Assembly: GCF_003441595.1 (NCBI RefSeq)
Contig: NZ_CP031848.1
Span: 372,001-436,000 of the forward strand
DNA length: 64,000 nucleotides
From: Marinobacter sp. Arc7-DN-1
GTDB taxonomy: Bacteria; Pseudomonadota; Gammaproteobacteria; Pseudomonadales; Oleiphilaceae
Reading direction: 5' to 3'
In this document: positions 8,316-17,772 of the stretch, one piece after another
How the letters are laid out: the number at the start of each line of letters is the position of its first letter
Position numbering within the stretch: position 1 is the stretch's first letter
Program-made: the position numbers and the translations under genes
Notes under the pieces: model-generated
What the model saw: the letters and a program-made list of their open reading frames with translations, nothing else
Told to the model about the DNA's origin: nothing
Database searches by the model: none

Positions 8316-9473
8316 TTATAAGAGACCGGAAAAAGCTTTTTGACTTAATCCATTGAATAGATCTAAAGCATCTTCGGTAAAAGATTGCATTTCCGAAGTC
8401 AATTTTTCCAAGCGGGACAAAGTCAAACAGATTTTCTTTTGCGCCTCTACAGGCGGGAGAGGAACATCGAAGTTATTTAGTAACTTCAAGTTAACTCCAG
8501 TTTGACCGGCTGTCCGTTCCGATGCAGCAATAACACGGTTCTGGTAAGCGGGCAGCCGTAGAAGATGAAAGATGAAATCTTTTGTAATACCACCTTTTGG
8601 TATAGCTTTCATGAGTGCAACATTGTAAGAGCCGCTCAACCCCCTCAAAATTTGAAAGACTGGCGGCCCGTACCTCGCGATCATCACGTCGTCAACATCA
8701 AACTGTCTTTTTGCCAATTCCGCAGGGATATACGTTGGATAGCGATCAGACTTAAAGTCCCGAATCTGAATAAGCCTTACATATCCATCTCTAGGTTCGT
8801 TAACAAATGTCGATTTTGGAGGCTGGCTGCCACCTTTAAAATCTATCACGTCGCCCATCCTTTGGACGTCCCATCCTTTGGGGTTCGTGACGGGGTCACC
8901 ATACATATCTAAAAAAGCAGCGCACAAGAGTTGATCGGCCAATTGCATTGCCTGTAGGCGATTGCGACGCAAACTGTAGGCTTTATCAAGAGTGGCAGCG
9001 ATGCGTTTTTGTTCATCAAAAGATGGAAGCGGAATGCGGGATTTCTTTATGATTTTATCTGAAACGGCTGGGTAGTTGGCACCTGTTGCCTGCTTAACCA
9101 TCTTTTCAACAAAGGCGGGCGTTTGTACCCAGTGGAACAAATACTGAGAGTCTAAACTTGTATTGTTAGGCCTTAGTACGCAATACCCCGTTGATGCTGT
9201 CGCACCGTCCATTTCTTCATTAATCACGGCAACTCCATTAAGGTTAGGCCTAACTGTCGAAACAAGCACGTCACCCTTACGAACAATATATCGCGCCCTG
9301 CTAGGCGCATCTTGACCTTGAAGTCTAGGTACGGAATCAGGAATAACCTGCTTCATTTCTTTGTCAACCGAGCTTAAATCGATATATTGAAAAGCATCGC
9401 TACCGATCGATTTTGGATTCCAAGACTCCACTTTGTCGACATGGTCAATAATTGGTGCCGTAATATACTGCAT
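8316..9473 (-). CDS. hsdS: Type I restriction-modification specificity subunit
   Basis: A 385-residue HsdS with two target-recognition domains, each followed by a conserved helix. The first half ends with IPLPSFDEQKRIAATLDKA and the second with PLPPVEAQKKICLTLSRLEKL, the two coiled-coil spacers that set the gap in the bipartite recognition site. It would bind DNA and bridge HsdM and HsdR. ATG overlaps the hsdM stop (TAATG at 9471-9475). The length is slightly short for the family, but both halves seem complete. The recognition sequence cannot be read from the protein. Confidence 0.92.
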   Translation of the reverse strand: MQYITAPIIDHVDKVESWNPKSIGSDAFQYIDLSSVDKEMKQVIPDSVPRLQGQDAPSRARYIVRKGDVLVSTVRPNLNGVAVINEEMDGATASTGYCVLRPNNTSLDSQYLFHWVQTPAFVEKMVKQATGANYPAVSDKIIKKSRIPLPSFDEQKRIAATLDKAYSLRRNRLQAMQLADQLLCAAFLDMYGDPVTNPKGWDVQRMGDVIDFKGGSQPPKSTFVNEPRDGYVRLIQIRDFKSDRYPTYIPAELAKRQFDVDDVMIARYGPPVFQILRGLSGSYNVALMKAIPKGGITKDFIFHLLRLPAYQNRVIAASERTAGQTGVNLKLLNNFDVPLPPVEAQKKICLTLSRLEKLTSEMQSFTEDALDLFNGLSQKAFSGLL

Positions 9474-11029
9474 TACAGCAGACCCTCCAGTTCGTCCATT
9501 TCCTTTAGAATTTTAGCCTCTAGGTCTCGCAACCTCGCGAGGATTTCCTTTGGCGGGTCATACGCTTCCTCTTGATAGACCAATTCTTTGTAGGGGTTAA
9601 TTGAAAGATCATAACTATTTTCTGCTATATCCTCTTTGCTGACCCAGAAACATGCTGATGTCCTGTCATTCTTATCGGTAGAAGCAATTTCTTTGTCGCG
9701 TGTTTTCCAAGCTTCCAGCACCTTTGGAAGATCACCTGCAAAATCATCTCCATAGAGTCGCTCGCGCTTATCATCGAGCGAAAATCCATCATCTTGCAGG
9801 TCGTAGAACCAAACATAGTCCGAATTCCCGCCCTTAGTAAAAACAAGAATCGCCGTGGCTACACCGGCATACGGCCGAAACACCCCACTCGGAAGATTGA
9901 TAACTGCCTCAAGTTGGTTTTTCTCGATGAGCAGCTCACGCAAAGCCTTGTGAGCAGTGGAGGACCCGAAGAGTACGCCCTGAGGAACGATAGTTGCCGA
10001 CCGGCCTCCAGTTTTCAGCATCCGAAGAATCTGCGCGATAAAGAGAAGCTCTGTCTTTTTGGTTTTCACCATTCGCAAGATGGGGGGGTTGATGGTGTCT
10101 TCGTCGAGGCTACCCTTGAACGGTGGGTTGGCCAGAACGATATCAAAGCTATCGCGCTCAGCCTTAGGAAATTTTTCGGCAAAGCTCTGCGCCAGCGTGT
10201 CCTGATAATGGATATCAGGATCTTCAGCTCCATGCATATGGAGGTTCATAGCCGCGATGCGGAGCATCGTGGCGTCGAAGTCGAAGCCGTGGAACATCTT
10301 TCCTTTGATGTGGGCCCACTGATCCTGGTCGAGGAGATCGCCCGTGTAGATCGGTTGGTCTTCGGTCTTACCATTCTCCAACGTCACAGGCTCATATATG
10401 ACCCCTTCCGGGGACGTGTAAGTTTCCAGCAGATGCTCTAAGACAGCGACGAGAAAGCCGGCTGTACCACAGGCTGGATCCGAAACAACCTCATCGGGCT
10501 TGGGATCCAACATCCGAACCATCAGTTTGATGATGTGCCTTGGGGTTCGGAACTGACCGTTAATGCCCGCTGTCGTAAGCTTGCTCAGAAGGTATTCGTA
10601 TAGATCTCCTTTGGTATCGCCCGCCTCCAGCGGCAACTTGTCAATCATCCTAACTGCTTTCTGAAGTAAGCTAGGTTTATCGATAGCCAGGCGAGCATCT
10701 TTCATGTAGTCGCCAAAGCGCGTGTCGCTGTTGTGCTCACGGATGTGTTTGAAGACTTCGTCGCGCACCAAGATATGAAGGCGTTCAGCATCTTCTATGT
10801 GAATAAAGTCTGACCACCTTATGTGCTGCTGATCCTCATTAAAACGACGGCGGAAAGTCTGGCCAGTGCGTTTGCTACGCTTTTCATCACGGGTTTCGTT
10901 GATATCGAGCAGGCGGCAAAACATAAGGAACGTGATCTGTTCTACCACTGTAAGCGGGTTGGCAATACCACCTTGCCAAAATTCCTGCCAGAGCTTGTCG
11001 ATTTGGTTCTTCAGTTCGCCGGTGATCAT
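9473..11029 (-). CDS. hsdM: Type I DNA methyltransferase subunit
   Basis: A 518-residue N6-adenine methyltransferase of the type I system. An N-terminal HsdM helical domain (residues 1-140) precedes the catalytic domain with the S-adenosylmethionine motif DPACGTAGF (184-192) and the catalytic NPPF (301-304). The length is normal for the family. With HsdS it protects host DNA by methylating the recognition site, and with HsdR it forms the restriction complex. It overlaps hsdS by 3 bases and lies 137 bp downstream of hsdR; no terminator was seen in that gap. Confidence 0.95.
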   Translation of the reverse strand: MITGELKNQIDKLWQEFWQGGIANPLTVVEQITFLMFCRLLDINETRDEKRSKRTGQTFRRRFNEDQQHIRWSDFIHIEDAERLHILVRDEVFKHIREHNSDTRFGDYMKDARLAIDKPSLLQKAVRMIDKLPLEAGDTKGDLYEYLLSKLTTAGINGQFRTPRHIIKLMVRMLDPKPDEVVSDPACGTAGFLVAVLEHLLETYTSPEGVIYEPVTLENGKTEDQPIYTGDLLDQDQWAHIKGKMFHGFDFDATMLRIAAMNLHMHGAEDPDIHYQDTLAQSFAEKFPKAERDSFDIVLANPPFKGSLDEDTINPPILRMVKTKKTELLFIAQILRMLKTGGRSATIVPQGVLFGSSTAHKALRELLIEKNQLEAVINLPSGVFRPYAGVATAILVFTKGGNSDYVWFYDLQDDGFSLDDKRERLYGDDFAGDLPKVLEAWKTRDKEIASTDKNDRTSACFWVSKEDIAENSYDLSINPYKELVYQEEAYDPPKEILARLRDLEAKILKEMDELEGLL

Positions 11030-11166
11030 AGGTTTTGAATGTTTCCTGAATGACTGTAGTTAAAGCGTGATGATTGCTTTGGGTCGGCGGTGTTTCTGAG
11101 AAACAACCCGCAATAGGGTGTTAATGTACTATCTCTAAGCCGCCCTTCCCTTCAGTGTCCATAGTT

Positions 11167-14100
11167 CTAGGTAGATTGGGTGGCCGGCCGTTCTCCGAAA
11201 CTCTGCACAATTGCCAAAAGCTGCTCAATTTGTTGCTCACTTTCAAACACTTCGTCCAAGTCGCCGACAGCAGCAAAAGGCATCTCATATAGATTCTTGA
11301 CCTCAAGGGCACCGCTTTGAGCAATTTGGCGTTTGAGCATACCCAAGAACTGCACTTGCTTGGACGTGAGTGAAGGATACGACTGGATAAATGCAGCAAA
11401 TCGGGCGTTCACCGCCTCAGCGTCCATGCCCACGATGCTACGCAGAATCTGATCCAGTGGCGCAGCAGACCCATAAAAGCTCTGCAAAGTGTGCAGGTCG
11501 ACGTCTGGATGGCGAGTGTGCACAAGAGCGTTAAGATTATCCAGTTCCTGCTCGCTGACTCCCTCACCTTGGCGGATTTTTTTCAAAGTCGAGTCAGAGT
11601 CGAACAGGTCAAGAAGAGCCTGTTCAACTTTCGAACGGTACGCTCTCATGTCGACTGAACTGAGGTAAGTGCTCTGCTGCTCTCGCACCTCTCCGCTGTC
11701 AGCAAGGTCAATTACTGGAGGCTCATAGCTCGGCGGCGTGCCTTTATCTCTATGCCTGACAATGTCACGCAACGCCACACGCATCGTCTCGATTTCCTCT
11801 AATGAGGCATCGTTCCAGAATTGAGGCTCACGAGCCTTCTTGATGTCTTTAGCTTTTGCTTTGACCTGGTTGAGGTTCATCTGCAAGCTGGAAAGTAAGT
11901 TTAGAACATCGCCCTTCAGATCCTCATAACGCGCACTGTTCTTCAGTTTCTCATACTGAAGTTGAGTCAGTAGCAAGTCCCATTGGTAAGCATCCGCGTG
12001 GCCGCGAATATCAACCCACTGCATGAGAGGCGCTATTTCGGTCTCAAGCAGGTTAATGGTTGTGGGAGCAAACTGGCGAATGACATCCAGTTCGCCGAGC
12101 TGGCGCTTCAGTTTCCATTTATCCCGTACGGCGATAGTCTTTTCATTAAGACCGTTGATGGCCTTGGCCAGCCACTGAGCCAGAGTATCGAAATGATCCA
12201 CTTCCGCCTTGTTGAGAGATTCGTTCGCCAAGGCTAGCCTGGCTTCGAAAAGGCGCTGCATGAGCGGTTTACTCTGGCTAACCGTTACTTCGCGCTGTTT
12301 CATACCGTGATATTCAACCACTCCCCAGTGATCAAATATCTGGAATCGTCTTTTGTCTTTGCCTGGACCGAACAAGTCTTTGCAGAGGCGAGTGCCTCGC
12401 CCAACCATTTGCCAGAACTTGATCGGTGACTTCACCGGACGAGCAAATACCAGATTGACAACTTCAGGGACGTCGATGCCGGTATCGAGCATATCCACTG
12501 AGATGGCAATTGTGAGCTGATCGTTGGTGCCATCCCCTTTGAAGTCGTCGATGAGCGACTCGGCTCGGGGGTCGTAGTTGTCGATCACCTGGCAGAACTT
12601 TCCGGCATATTGCGGATACATCTCGTTGAACAGCTCTTCCAGTAGCTTTGCATGACGGTGGTTACGGGCAAATACAATGGTCTTGCCAAGGGTTTGTCCA
12701 TCTGCCTGACGAATACCCTCATCCATGAGGTTCTGGAGAATTTTTCGGTTGGTGTCCTTGTTATAGATGGCGCGGTCGATCTCTCCACTCTCAAAATCAA
12801 GCGTGTTGGGATCGATACCATCCTCTTCCAACTGCGCCAATTCCTCAGCGCTCAACGCATGGCCTTTGATTCCTTCGCGCAGAAACTTGGTGGTGTGCTT
12901 GACCACTTCGTAAGGGACCAGATATTCCTCCTCCACGGCACGATCTAACGAGTAGTTAGCGGTTGGATCCTTGAAATCACAGCCAAATAAACGACAAGTT
13001 GAACGACTGACCATCTCGACCGGTGTTGCCGTCAGGCCAAGTTGCAACGCATCGAAGTAGCGGAAGAGGTCTCCGTAGACGTTATAGATACTTCGATGGG
13101 ATTCATCGGCAATGATGAGATCAAAAAAACCAGGGTCAAAGCTTTGGTAGACTTTATCCATTGCCGGATAGGTAGCGAGAAAGATGCTATTCATGTCATC
13201 GTTAACGCTCTTAGAGGTCAAAATGGACACTGGCGCAGATAGAAATTCACTGAAGGCATTTTTTGCTTGTTTACGAAGTTCGCGACGGTCACAGAGGAAC
13301 AGTACGCGCTTCACCCAACCGGCACGCATGGTGACGTCGCTGATGGCAATTGCTAAACGGGTTTTGCCGGTTCCTGTGGCTTGTACGACCAAGGCCTTCC
13401 GCTGTTTATCCTCATAGCGTTCGCATACGCGCTTCAAAGCTTCATGCTGGTACAGGCGCTCACCAAGAATCTCCGGACGAGGTGAAACACTATTCAGCGC
13501 CTTGCGTTCACGCCTCTGACGAACTAAATATTGCAAACTGGTTTTCGAGTAAAAGCCGTAAAGGCGGCGCGGCGGGTAACCTTGTGAAAGATGATCATCC
13601 CATATCCAAATATCATGACCATTGGTGTAAAAAATAACCGGGCGCTGCCCATGCATCTTTTCGAGGCCATCTGCATAATGCCGTGCCTGGTGTCGGCCCT
13701 TTTCTGCATCCACTGCGGTCTTTTTCGCTTCGACAACAGCCAATGGCTTTCCATTGTCATCCCACAAAACATAATCAGCAGAACCTTCTCCCGACTTGGT
13801 GGGCTGATGAAGGACTTTTTCTTCCTGCGTGACAGATTCGGTATCGCCACCGTTAGCGCCTACGTACCAACCATGCTCGGCCAATTGCATGTCGATAAGA
13901 CGCTTACGGGTTGTCGCTTCGTCGAAAAGAAGTTCGTTGGCGGCGCGTTCGGCCTTGAGATGGACTACTTCTAACTCTTCCGCAGTCTTCTCCAACTGCG
14001 AAGCTCGCTGTCTTTCAGCTTCCAGCTCCGCAAGAAGTGATTGCATCCGGGCTTCTTGCTTTGCGTATTGTTCAAGTAGAGCTTTACGCTCCTTTTTGAA

Positions 14101-14538
14101 CTCGCCCTTCGCTGATTTCGAAGGGGTCGGTTGAACAAAGTCATCGGCTGGCTGTTTACCCACTTGCCCGTAGGTTATCAATAGCCAACGCCCCAAGTCC
14201 CATGCCTCACGCAGCAGCCACAAAGCACTGTTCACAGAGGCTCTATCCCCATGAGCTGCCTTGTTGCCATGCATTCGAAGGGCATGCAATTTGTCGATGA
14301 CTACTTTTGGAGTCACTGCCTCAAGGGCATCGTTGTTCAAAAGCTCCATAAAGCCAGACATAGGGGGACGTGGAAGCGAAAGTTCCTGATAAATGATTGC
14401 AACGGTCCGCTCTCCGAATGTTCGTAGCTTAACCAGCGCACTCTCAGGGTCGCCGTGAGCGTATTGCTCCGCGAATCCTCCAAGGGATGCTAATTCAGGC
14501 CATTGCTCTCGAAGAAATTCGAAATTTTGTGATTGCAT
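11167..14538 (-). CDS. hsdR: Type I restriction endonuclease/translocase subunit
   Basis: The 1123-residue motor and nuclease subunit. An N-terminal DUF4145-like region and a coiled coil (EQYAKQEARMQSLLAELEAE) are followed by an HSDR_N nuclease domain (DYVLWDDNGKPLAVVEAKKT, with a D...ExK catalytic pattern), then an SF2 helicase core: Walker A VQATGTGKTRLAIAI, Walker B IIADESHRS, and MVGRGTRLCKDLF in motif VI. The organisation is like the EcoEI class. I choose the third in-frame ATG (14538). The first ATG (14556) would lie upstream of the start point predicted from the sigma-54 promoter at 14561-14577, and MQSQNFEFLREQWPEL resembles the usual start of the family. It is the first gene of the hsdRMS-AAA-PLD operon. 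Confidence 0.93.
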   Translation of the reverse strand: MQSQNFEFLREQWPELASLGGFAEQYAHGDPESALVKLRTFGERTVAIIYQELSLPRPPMSGFMELLNNDALEAVTPKVVIDKLHALRMHGNKAAHGDRASVNSALWLLREAWDLGRWLLITYGQVGKQPADDFVQPTPSKSAKGEFKKERKALLEQYAKQEARMQSLLAELEAERQRASQLEKTAEELEVVHLKAERAANELLFDEATTRKRLIDMQLAEHGWYVGANGGDTESVTQEEKVLHQPTKSGEGSADYVLWDDNGKPLAVVEAKKTAVDAEKGRHQARHYADGLEKMHGQRPVIFYTNGHDIWIWDDHLSQGYPPRRLYGFYSKTSLQYLVRQRRERKALNSVSPRPEILGERLYQHEALKRVCERYEDKQRKALVVQATGTGKTRLAIAISDVTMRAGWVKRVLFLCDRRELRKQAKNAFSEFLSAPVSILTSKSVNDDMNSIFLATYPAMDKVYQSFDPGFFDLIIADESHRSIYNVYGDLFRYFDALQLGLTATPVEMVSRSTCRLFGCDFKDPTANYSLDRAVEEEYLVPYEVVKHTTKFLREGIKGHALSAEELAQLEEDGIDPNTLDFESGEIDRAIYNKDTNRKILQNLMDEGIRQADGQTLGKTIVFARNHRHAKLLEELFNEMYPQYAGKFCQVIDNYDPRAESLIDDFKGDGTNDQLTIAISVDMLDTGIDVPEVVNLVFARPVKSPIKFWQMVGRGTRLCKDLFGPGKDKRRFQIFDHWGVVEYHGMKQREVTVSQSKPLMQRLFEARLALANESLNKAEVDHFDTLAQWLAKAINGLNEKTIAVRDKWKLKRQLGELDVIRQFAPTTINLLETEIAPLMQWVDIRGHADAYQWDLLLTQLQYEKLKNSARYEDLKGDVLNLLSSLQMNLNQVKAKAKDIKKAREPQFWNDASLEEIETMRVALRDIVRHRDKGTPPSYEPPVIDLADSGEVREQQSTYLSSVDMRAYRSKVEQALLDLFDSDSTLKKIRQGEGVSEQELDNLNALVHTRHPDVDLHTLQSFYGSAAPLDQILRSIVGMDAEAVNARFAAFIQSYPSLTSKQVQFLGMLKRQIAQSGALEVKNLYEMPFAAVGDLDEVFESEQQIEQLLAIVQSFGERPATQST

Positions 14539-14560
14539 AATTTCGTCCATGCCCAACTTA

Positions 14561-14577
14561 CCGCACGCAGTGTGCCA
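14561..14577 (-). promoter_or_regulatory. Predicted sigma-54 promoter of the hsd operon
   Basis: On the minus strand TGGCACACTGCGTGCGG has GG at -24 (14576-14575) and GC at -12 (14564-14563) with exactly 10 bases between, matching TGGCAC-N5-TGC of the RpoN consensus. It starts 5 bp after the stop codon of a sigma-54 activator gene, and the predicted start point (about 14551) is just upstream of the favoured hsdR ATG. The activator and the promoter type agree, which makes chance less likely. Confidence 0.72.
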
Positions 14578-14582
14578 GGTTT

Positions 14583-16103
14583 TTATAGGATCCCCAGTTT
14601 TTCCATTTTATTCGTCAGTACCTGCTGACTTTTCAAACCCAGTAGCTTCGCAGCCTTGGTTTTATTACCGCCGGTTTGTTTCAGTGCTAGTGGAATGTAG
14701 TGTCTCTCAACCTCTTCACATATCACATTAATATCAATGGGTTGAGTGATGGTGTCCGCCAGAAGCTCACGACTTGATGTTGGCAGTGCAAGGATGGCCT
14801 CTTCAAAGGATGCTGGTTCGATAAGAGGACCATCGGTCCAGACTGCCGCTCGCAGTAAAGTCGACCGTAACTCTCGGATATTACCCGGCCAACTGTGAGA
14901 TGCGATAATTTCTCTTACCGAATGATGAATATTTTTACGTTGGTAGCCGCTTTGGTCCGCCAGCTCATCGTTGACCTGCTCCATTAAAAAGTCAACGAGG
15001 CCGTCTAAGTCTTCTGGACGAGACCTCAGTGCTGGTAGTTTGATGACGCCGACCGCCAACCGGTAAAACAAATCCTCACGAAAGGATCCCTCGGAAACCC
15101 GCTGCATTAAATCCCGATGAGTGGCCGCAATGATCCGAAAGTCGCTCCTCTGGGACTCTGCCCCTCCCACAGGAGTGTAGGTCTTCTCTTGCAGTGCCCT
15201 AAGAAGCTTTACTTGAAGGTCTAGGGAGAGTTCACCGATCTCATCAAGAAACAGGGTCCCACGGTCGGCTTGGGCGAAAAAGCCAGAATGGTCACGATGC
15301 GCCCCAGTAAACGCCCCTTTCCTATGGCCAAAGAGCAATGACTCAGCCAACTCTCGGGGCAATGCCCCACAGTTTACCGCCACAAACGCGCCGTTAGAGC
15401 GGGTACTGCCCTGGTGAATTGCTTTTGCGAATACCTCCTTACCGGTGCCCGTCTCGCCTAAGAGCAACACGGGCACGTCTCGAATGGCCATCTTTTTCGC
15501 TTTTCTTAAAGCCTCCCCAAGTCCACCCTCTGTGACGATGCCTTCGAAGGCGTTGTGCATCTCGCCTTCTTCCAGATTGAGCCGCATGAGTCGATTGTCG
15601 GATCTTTCAATCGCCTCATTGGTGAATCTAGCGTCTATATCAAATGGAAGCTCGACAGAGTTGACATGCTGTTTACCAGAGCCCTTCTCATACCAAGATT
15701 CGATACAGACCGAGGGAAACCTGGTTTTGACCAGCAGTATCCAAACCGCTGTCATTGCAGGTGTGCCCGGGCTCAGGTGGACCGTGCGTTGAAACTCGGG
15801 GAAATCCTTATCCACGGAGATCAGGGCTTTTTCAGCGATGGGGTAAATTTCCTGATAAGCCGATGGGGAAGATAACGAAACCGGCCTGTATGAGATCAGA
15901 GAGTCAGGTGGCAGCTTTTCTGAGAGCCAGTCACGATAAGGACGGACAACTTCCTCAGAATAATTGTATAGAAAGTGGAATGCCTTAAACGGACGACCCG
16001 CCGCATTGGCATCCTGAATGGCAGCATACACTGGACCAGGGCTCTCGCCCTCAACGGCAGCTAAGTCGTGGCTTCCTATCCATGTAATCAGAATTCGTTC
16101 CAT
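14583..16103 (-). CDS. RtcR-like sigma-54 activator with CARF-like sensor domain
   Basis: A 506-residue bacterial enhancer-binding protein. Residues 1-180 form a Rossmann-like sensor domain resembling the CARF domain of RtcR ([11 protein letters not shown] at the start, [16 protein letters not shown] later). The AAA+ domain has Walker A GETGTGKE (216-223), the sigma-54 contact loop GAFTGA (263-268) and a Walker B-like [10 protein letters not shown] Fis-type helix-turn-helix ends the protein ([15 protein letters not shown]). It would open RNA polymerase-sigma-54 complexes in response to a ligand; for RtcR, RNA-derived or cyclic-phosphate ligands are considered. It lies directly upstream of hsdR in the same direction, with a -24/-12 promoter between, so I infer that it controls the restriction operon. 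No rtcBA genes are present in the window. Confidence 0.85.
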   Translation of the reverse strand: MERILITWIGSHDLAAVEGESPGPVYAAIQDANAAGRPFKAFHFLYNYSEEVVRPYRDWLSEKLPPDSLISYRPVSLSSPSAYQEIYPIAEKALISVDKDFPEFQRTVHLSPGTPAMTAVWILLVKTRFPSVCIESWYEKGSGKQHVNSVELPFDIDARFTNEAIERSDNRLMRLNLEEGEMHNAFEGIVTEGGLGEALRKAKKMAIRDVPVLLLGETGTGKEVFAKAIHQGSTRSNGAFVAVNCGALPRELAESLLFGHRKGAFTGAHRDHSGFFAQADRGTLFLDEIGELSLDLQVKLLRALQEKTYTPVGGAESQRSDFRIIAATHRDLMQRVSEGSFREDLFYRLAVGVIKLPALRSRPEDLDGLVDFLMEQVNDELADQSGYQRKNIHHSVREIIASHSWPGNIRELRSTLLRAAVWTDGPLIEPASFEEAILALPTSSRELLADTITQPIDINVICEEVERHYIPLALKQTGGNKTKAAKLLGLKSQQVLTNKMEKLGIL

Positions 16104-17031
16104 TGTCCGCAGTCTTTTAGGTGTCGTTGATGAGCATCGGCCTGGCGATAGGCTCGAAAGATTATCCCGGCAAGCTAATCGTCATACGCTGAGGCTATGC
16201 CATAAGGTAAGACTCTAATTCTAGGCTATATTTTTAATCCCAAGTGTAGCCCACTCCATTGTGCCTGTTTTGGAGCTTTTGCGCAGTAATGCTATGAAAT
16301 CGTTAGAGAGACGCAGAATATGGAATATTCAGACGTGAGTCGCGAAGAATTGTATGACCAAGTTTGGCAAGCTCCAATGACAAAAGTTGCTCAACAATAT
16401 GGAGTTTCCTCCAGCTATTTAGCTCGCGTCTGCACTCAGCTCAATGTTCCAAGACCCGAACGTGGGCACTGGAGTAAATTAGCAGCGGGCCACAAAGTCT
16501 CCGTGCCCACTCTTCCCAGTGCCACGCCAGATCATGATTTGATCTGGTGCCGATCCGGCGCAATGGACCCTACCAAGAATGTTGTTGAGCCAAAACCACT
16601 CAAATCCTGTAAGCGACGGGCCAGTCGAAAGAAAAGCATGCCCGGCAATTCAATACATCCACTGATTCGAGGCGCTCGGGACATGTTTCTCAAGGGGCGT
16701 GAGACGGGGAACGGATATCTCAAACCTTACAAGTGGAACCTCGTTGATATCATAACCTCTTCTCAGCAGCTCGATAACGCGCTGAAAATCGTGAACACGG
16801 TGTTTTTAGAGTTTGAAAGGCGAGGTTGGGAGGCCAGGCTCGAAGCCTCGAATAAACAGTTTCACAGACCTCAGGTTGATGATCGGCCTCAAGGCGGTAA
16901 AGATCGTTATGACGTGAACCATTGGTCACCAGGGCGCTCTACCCTCGTCTACCTCGGATCCGTTGCTATCTGTCAATGGCCATTTATTTTGACCCACCTT
17001 TGGCCAATAAAATTGACCCACCTTTCATAGT

Positions 17032-17772
17032 CTAGCCTGTCGTTTTCTGCTTCAGCCGATAGCTTTCTCCTCCCAGCATAAAGATGTGTGAATGGTGGAT
17101 GACCCGATCAATGATCGGCACCGCCACGTTGTCGTCGTGGAAGAACTCGCCCCAACTGGTGAAGTCCTTGTTGGTGGTGAGGATGATGGACCGGTATTCG
17201 TACAGGCTGTTGATCAGCTGGAACAGGTTGTACCGGGCCTGCCGCGTCATGGGCAGGTAACCCAGTTCATCGATGACCAGCAGGTCGTACTTGGCCAGTT
17301 GGCTGACCCGCTTTTTCAGCTCACCCTTCATCTCGGCCAGCTCTAGTTCTTCCACCAGATCGAGAGCGTTGCGGAACAGCACCCGGTAGCCGGCCTCCAC
17401 AGCTTTGTGGCCAATGCCGATGGCCAGGTGGGTCTTGCCTACACCGGGCGGACCGATGAACACCAGGTTGTTTCGCTCGTCGATGAACTGGAAGTCCAGC
17501 AAGGCATTGACCTGGCGTTTGGTAATGGTGGTCTGGTGCCGGTAGTCGAAGCCCTCCAGGCGCTTCTCCGCTGGGAACGCAGCCATTTTCCGGTTCCGGC
17601 GGATGCGTTTGTCCTGGCGCTGGGTCAGTTCGTGCTCGGCAAGCCGGTCCGCGAAGCTGAGATAGGACATCTCGTTGGCTTCAGCCTCGGCCAGCAGGTT
17701 GGTCAGTTCGTCGGCGGCCGCGCTCAGGCGCAGGCTGCGGTAACGGGCCACGGTCTGTTCAAGCTGGCTCAT
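17032..17772 (-). CDS. istB: IS21 helper ATPase IstB
   Basis: A 246-residue AAA+ ATPase related to DnaC. Walker A is GPPGVGKTHLAIGIG and Walker B is LLVIDELGYLP; a sensor-like IILTTNKDF follows. It forms rings on DNA and directs the IstA transposase to the target. The start overlaps the end of istA by 14 bases, the usual arrangement, so the two are translated from one message. Length is normal. Confidence 0.95.
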   Translation of the reverse strand: MSQLEQTVARYRSLRLSAAADELTNLLAEAEANEMSYLSFADRLAEHELTQRQDKRIRRNRKMAAFPAEKRLEGFDYRHQTTITKRQVNALLDFQFIDERNNLVFIGPPGVGKTHLAIGIGHKAVEAGYRVLFRNALDLVEELELAEMKGELKKRVSQLAKYDLLVIDELGYLPMTRQARYNLFQLINSLYEYRSIILTTNKDFTSWGEFFHDDNVAVPIIDRVIHHSHIFMLGGESYRLKQKTTG

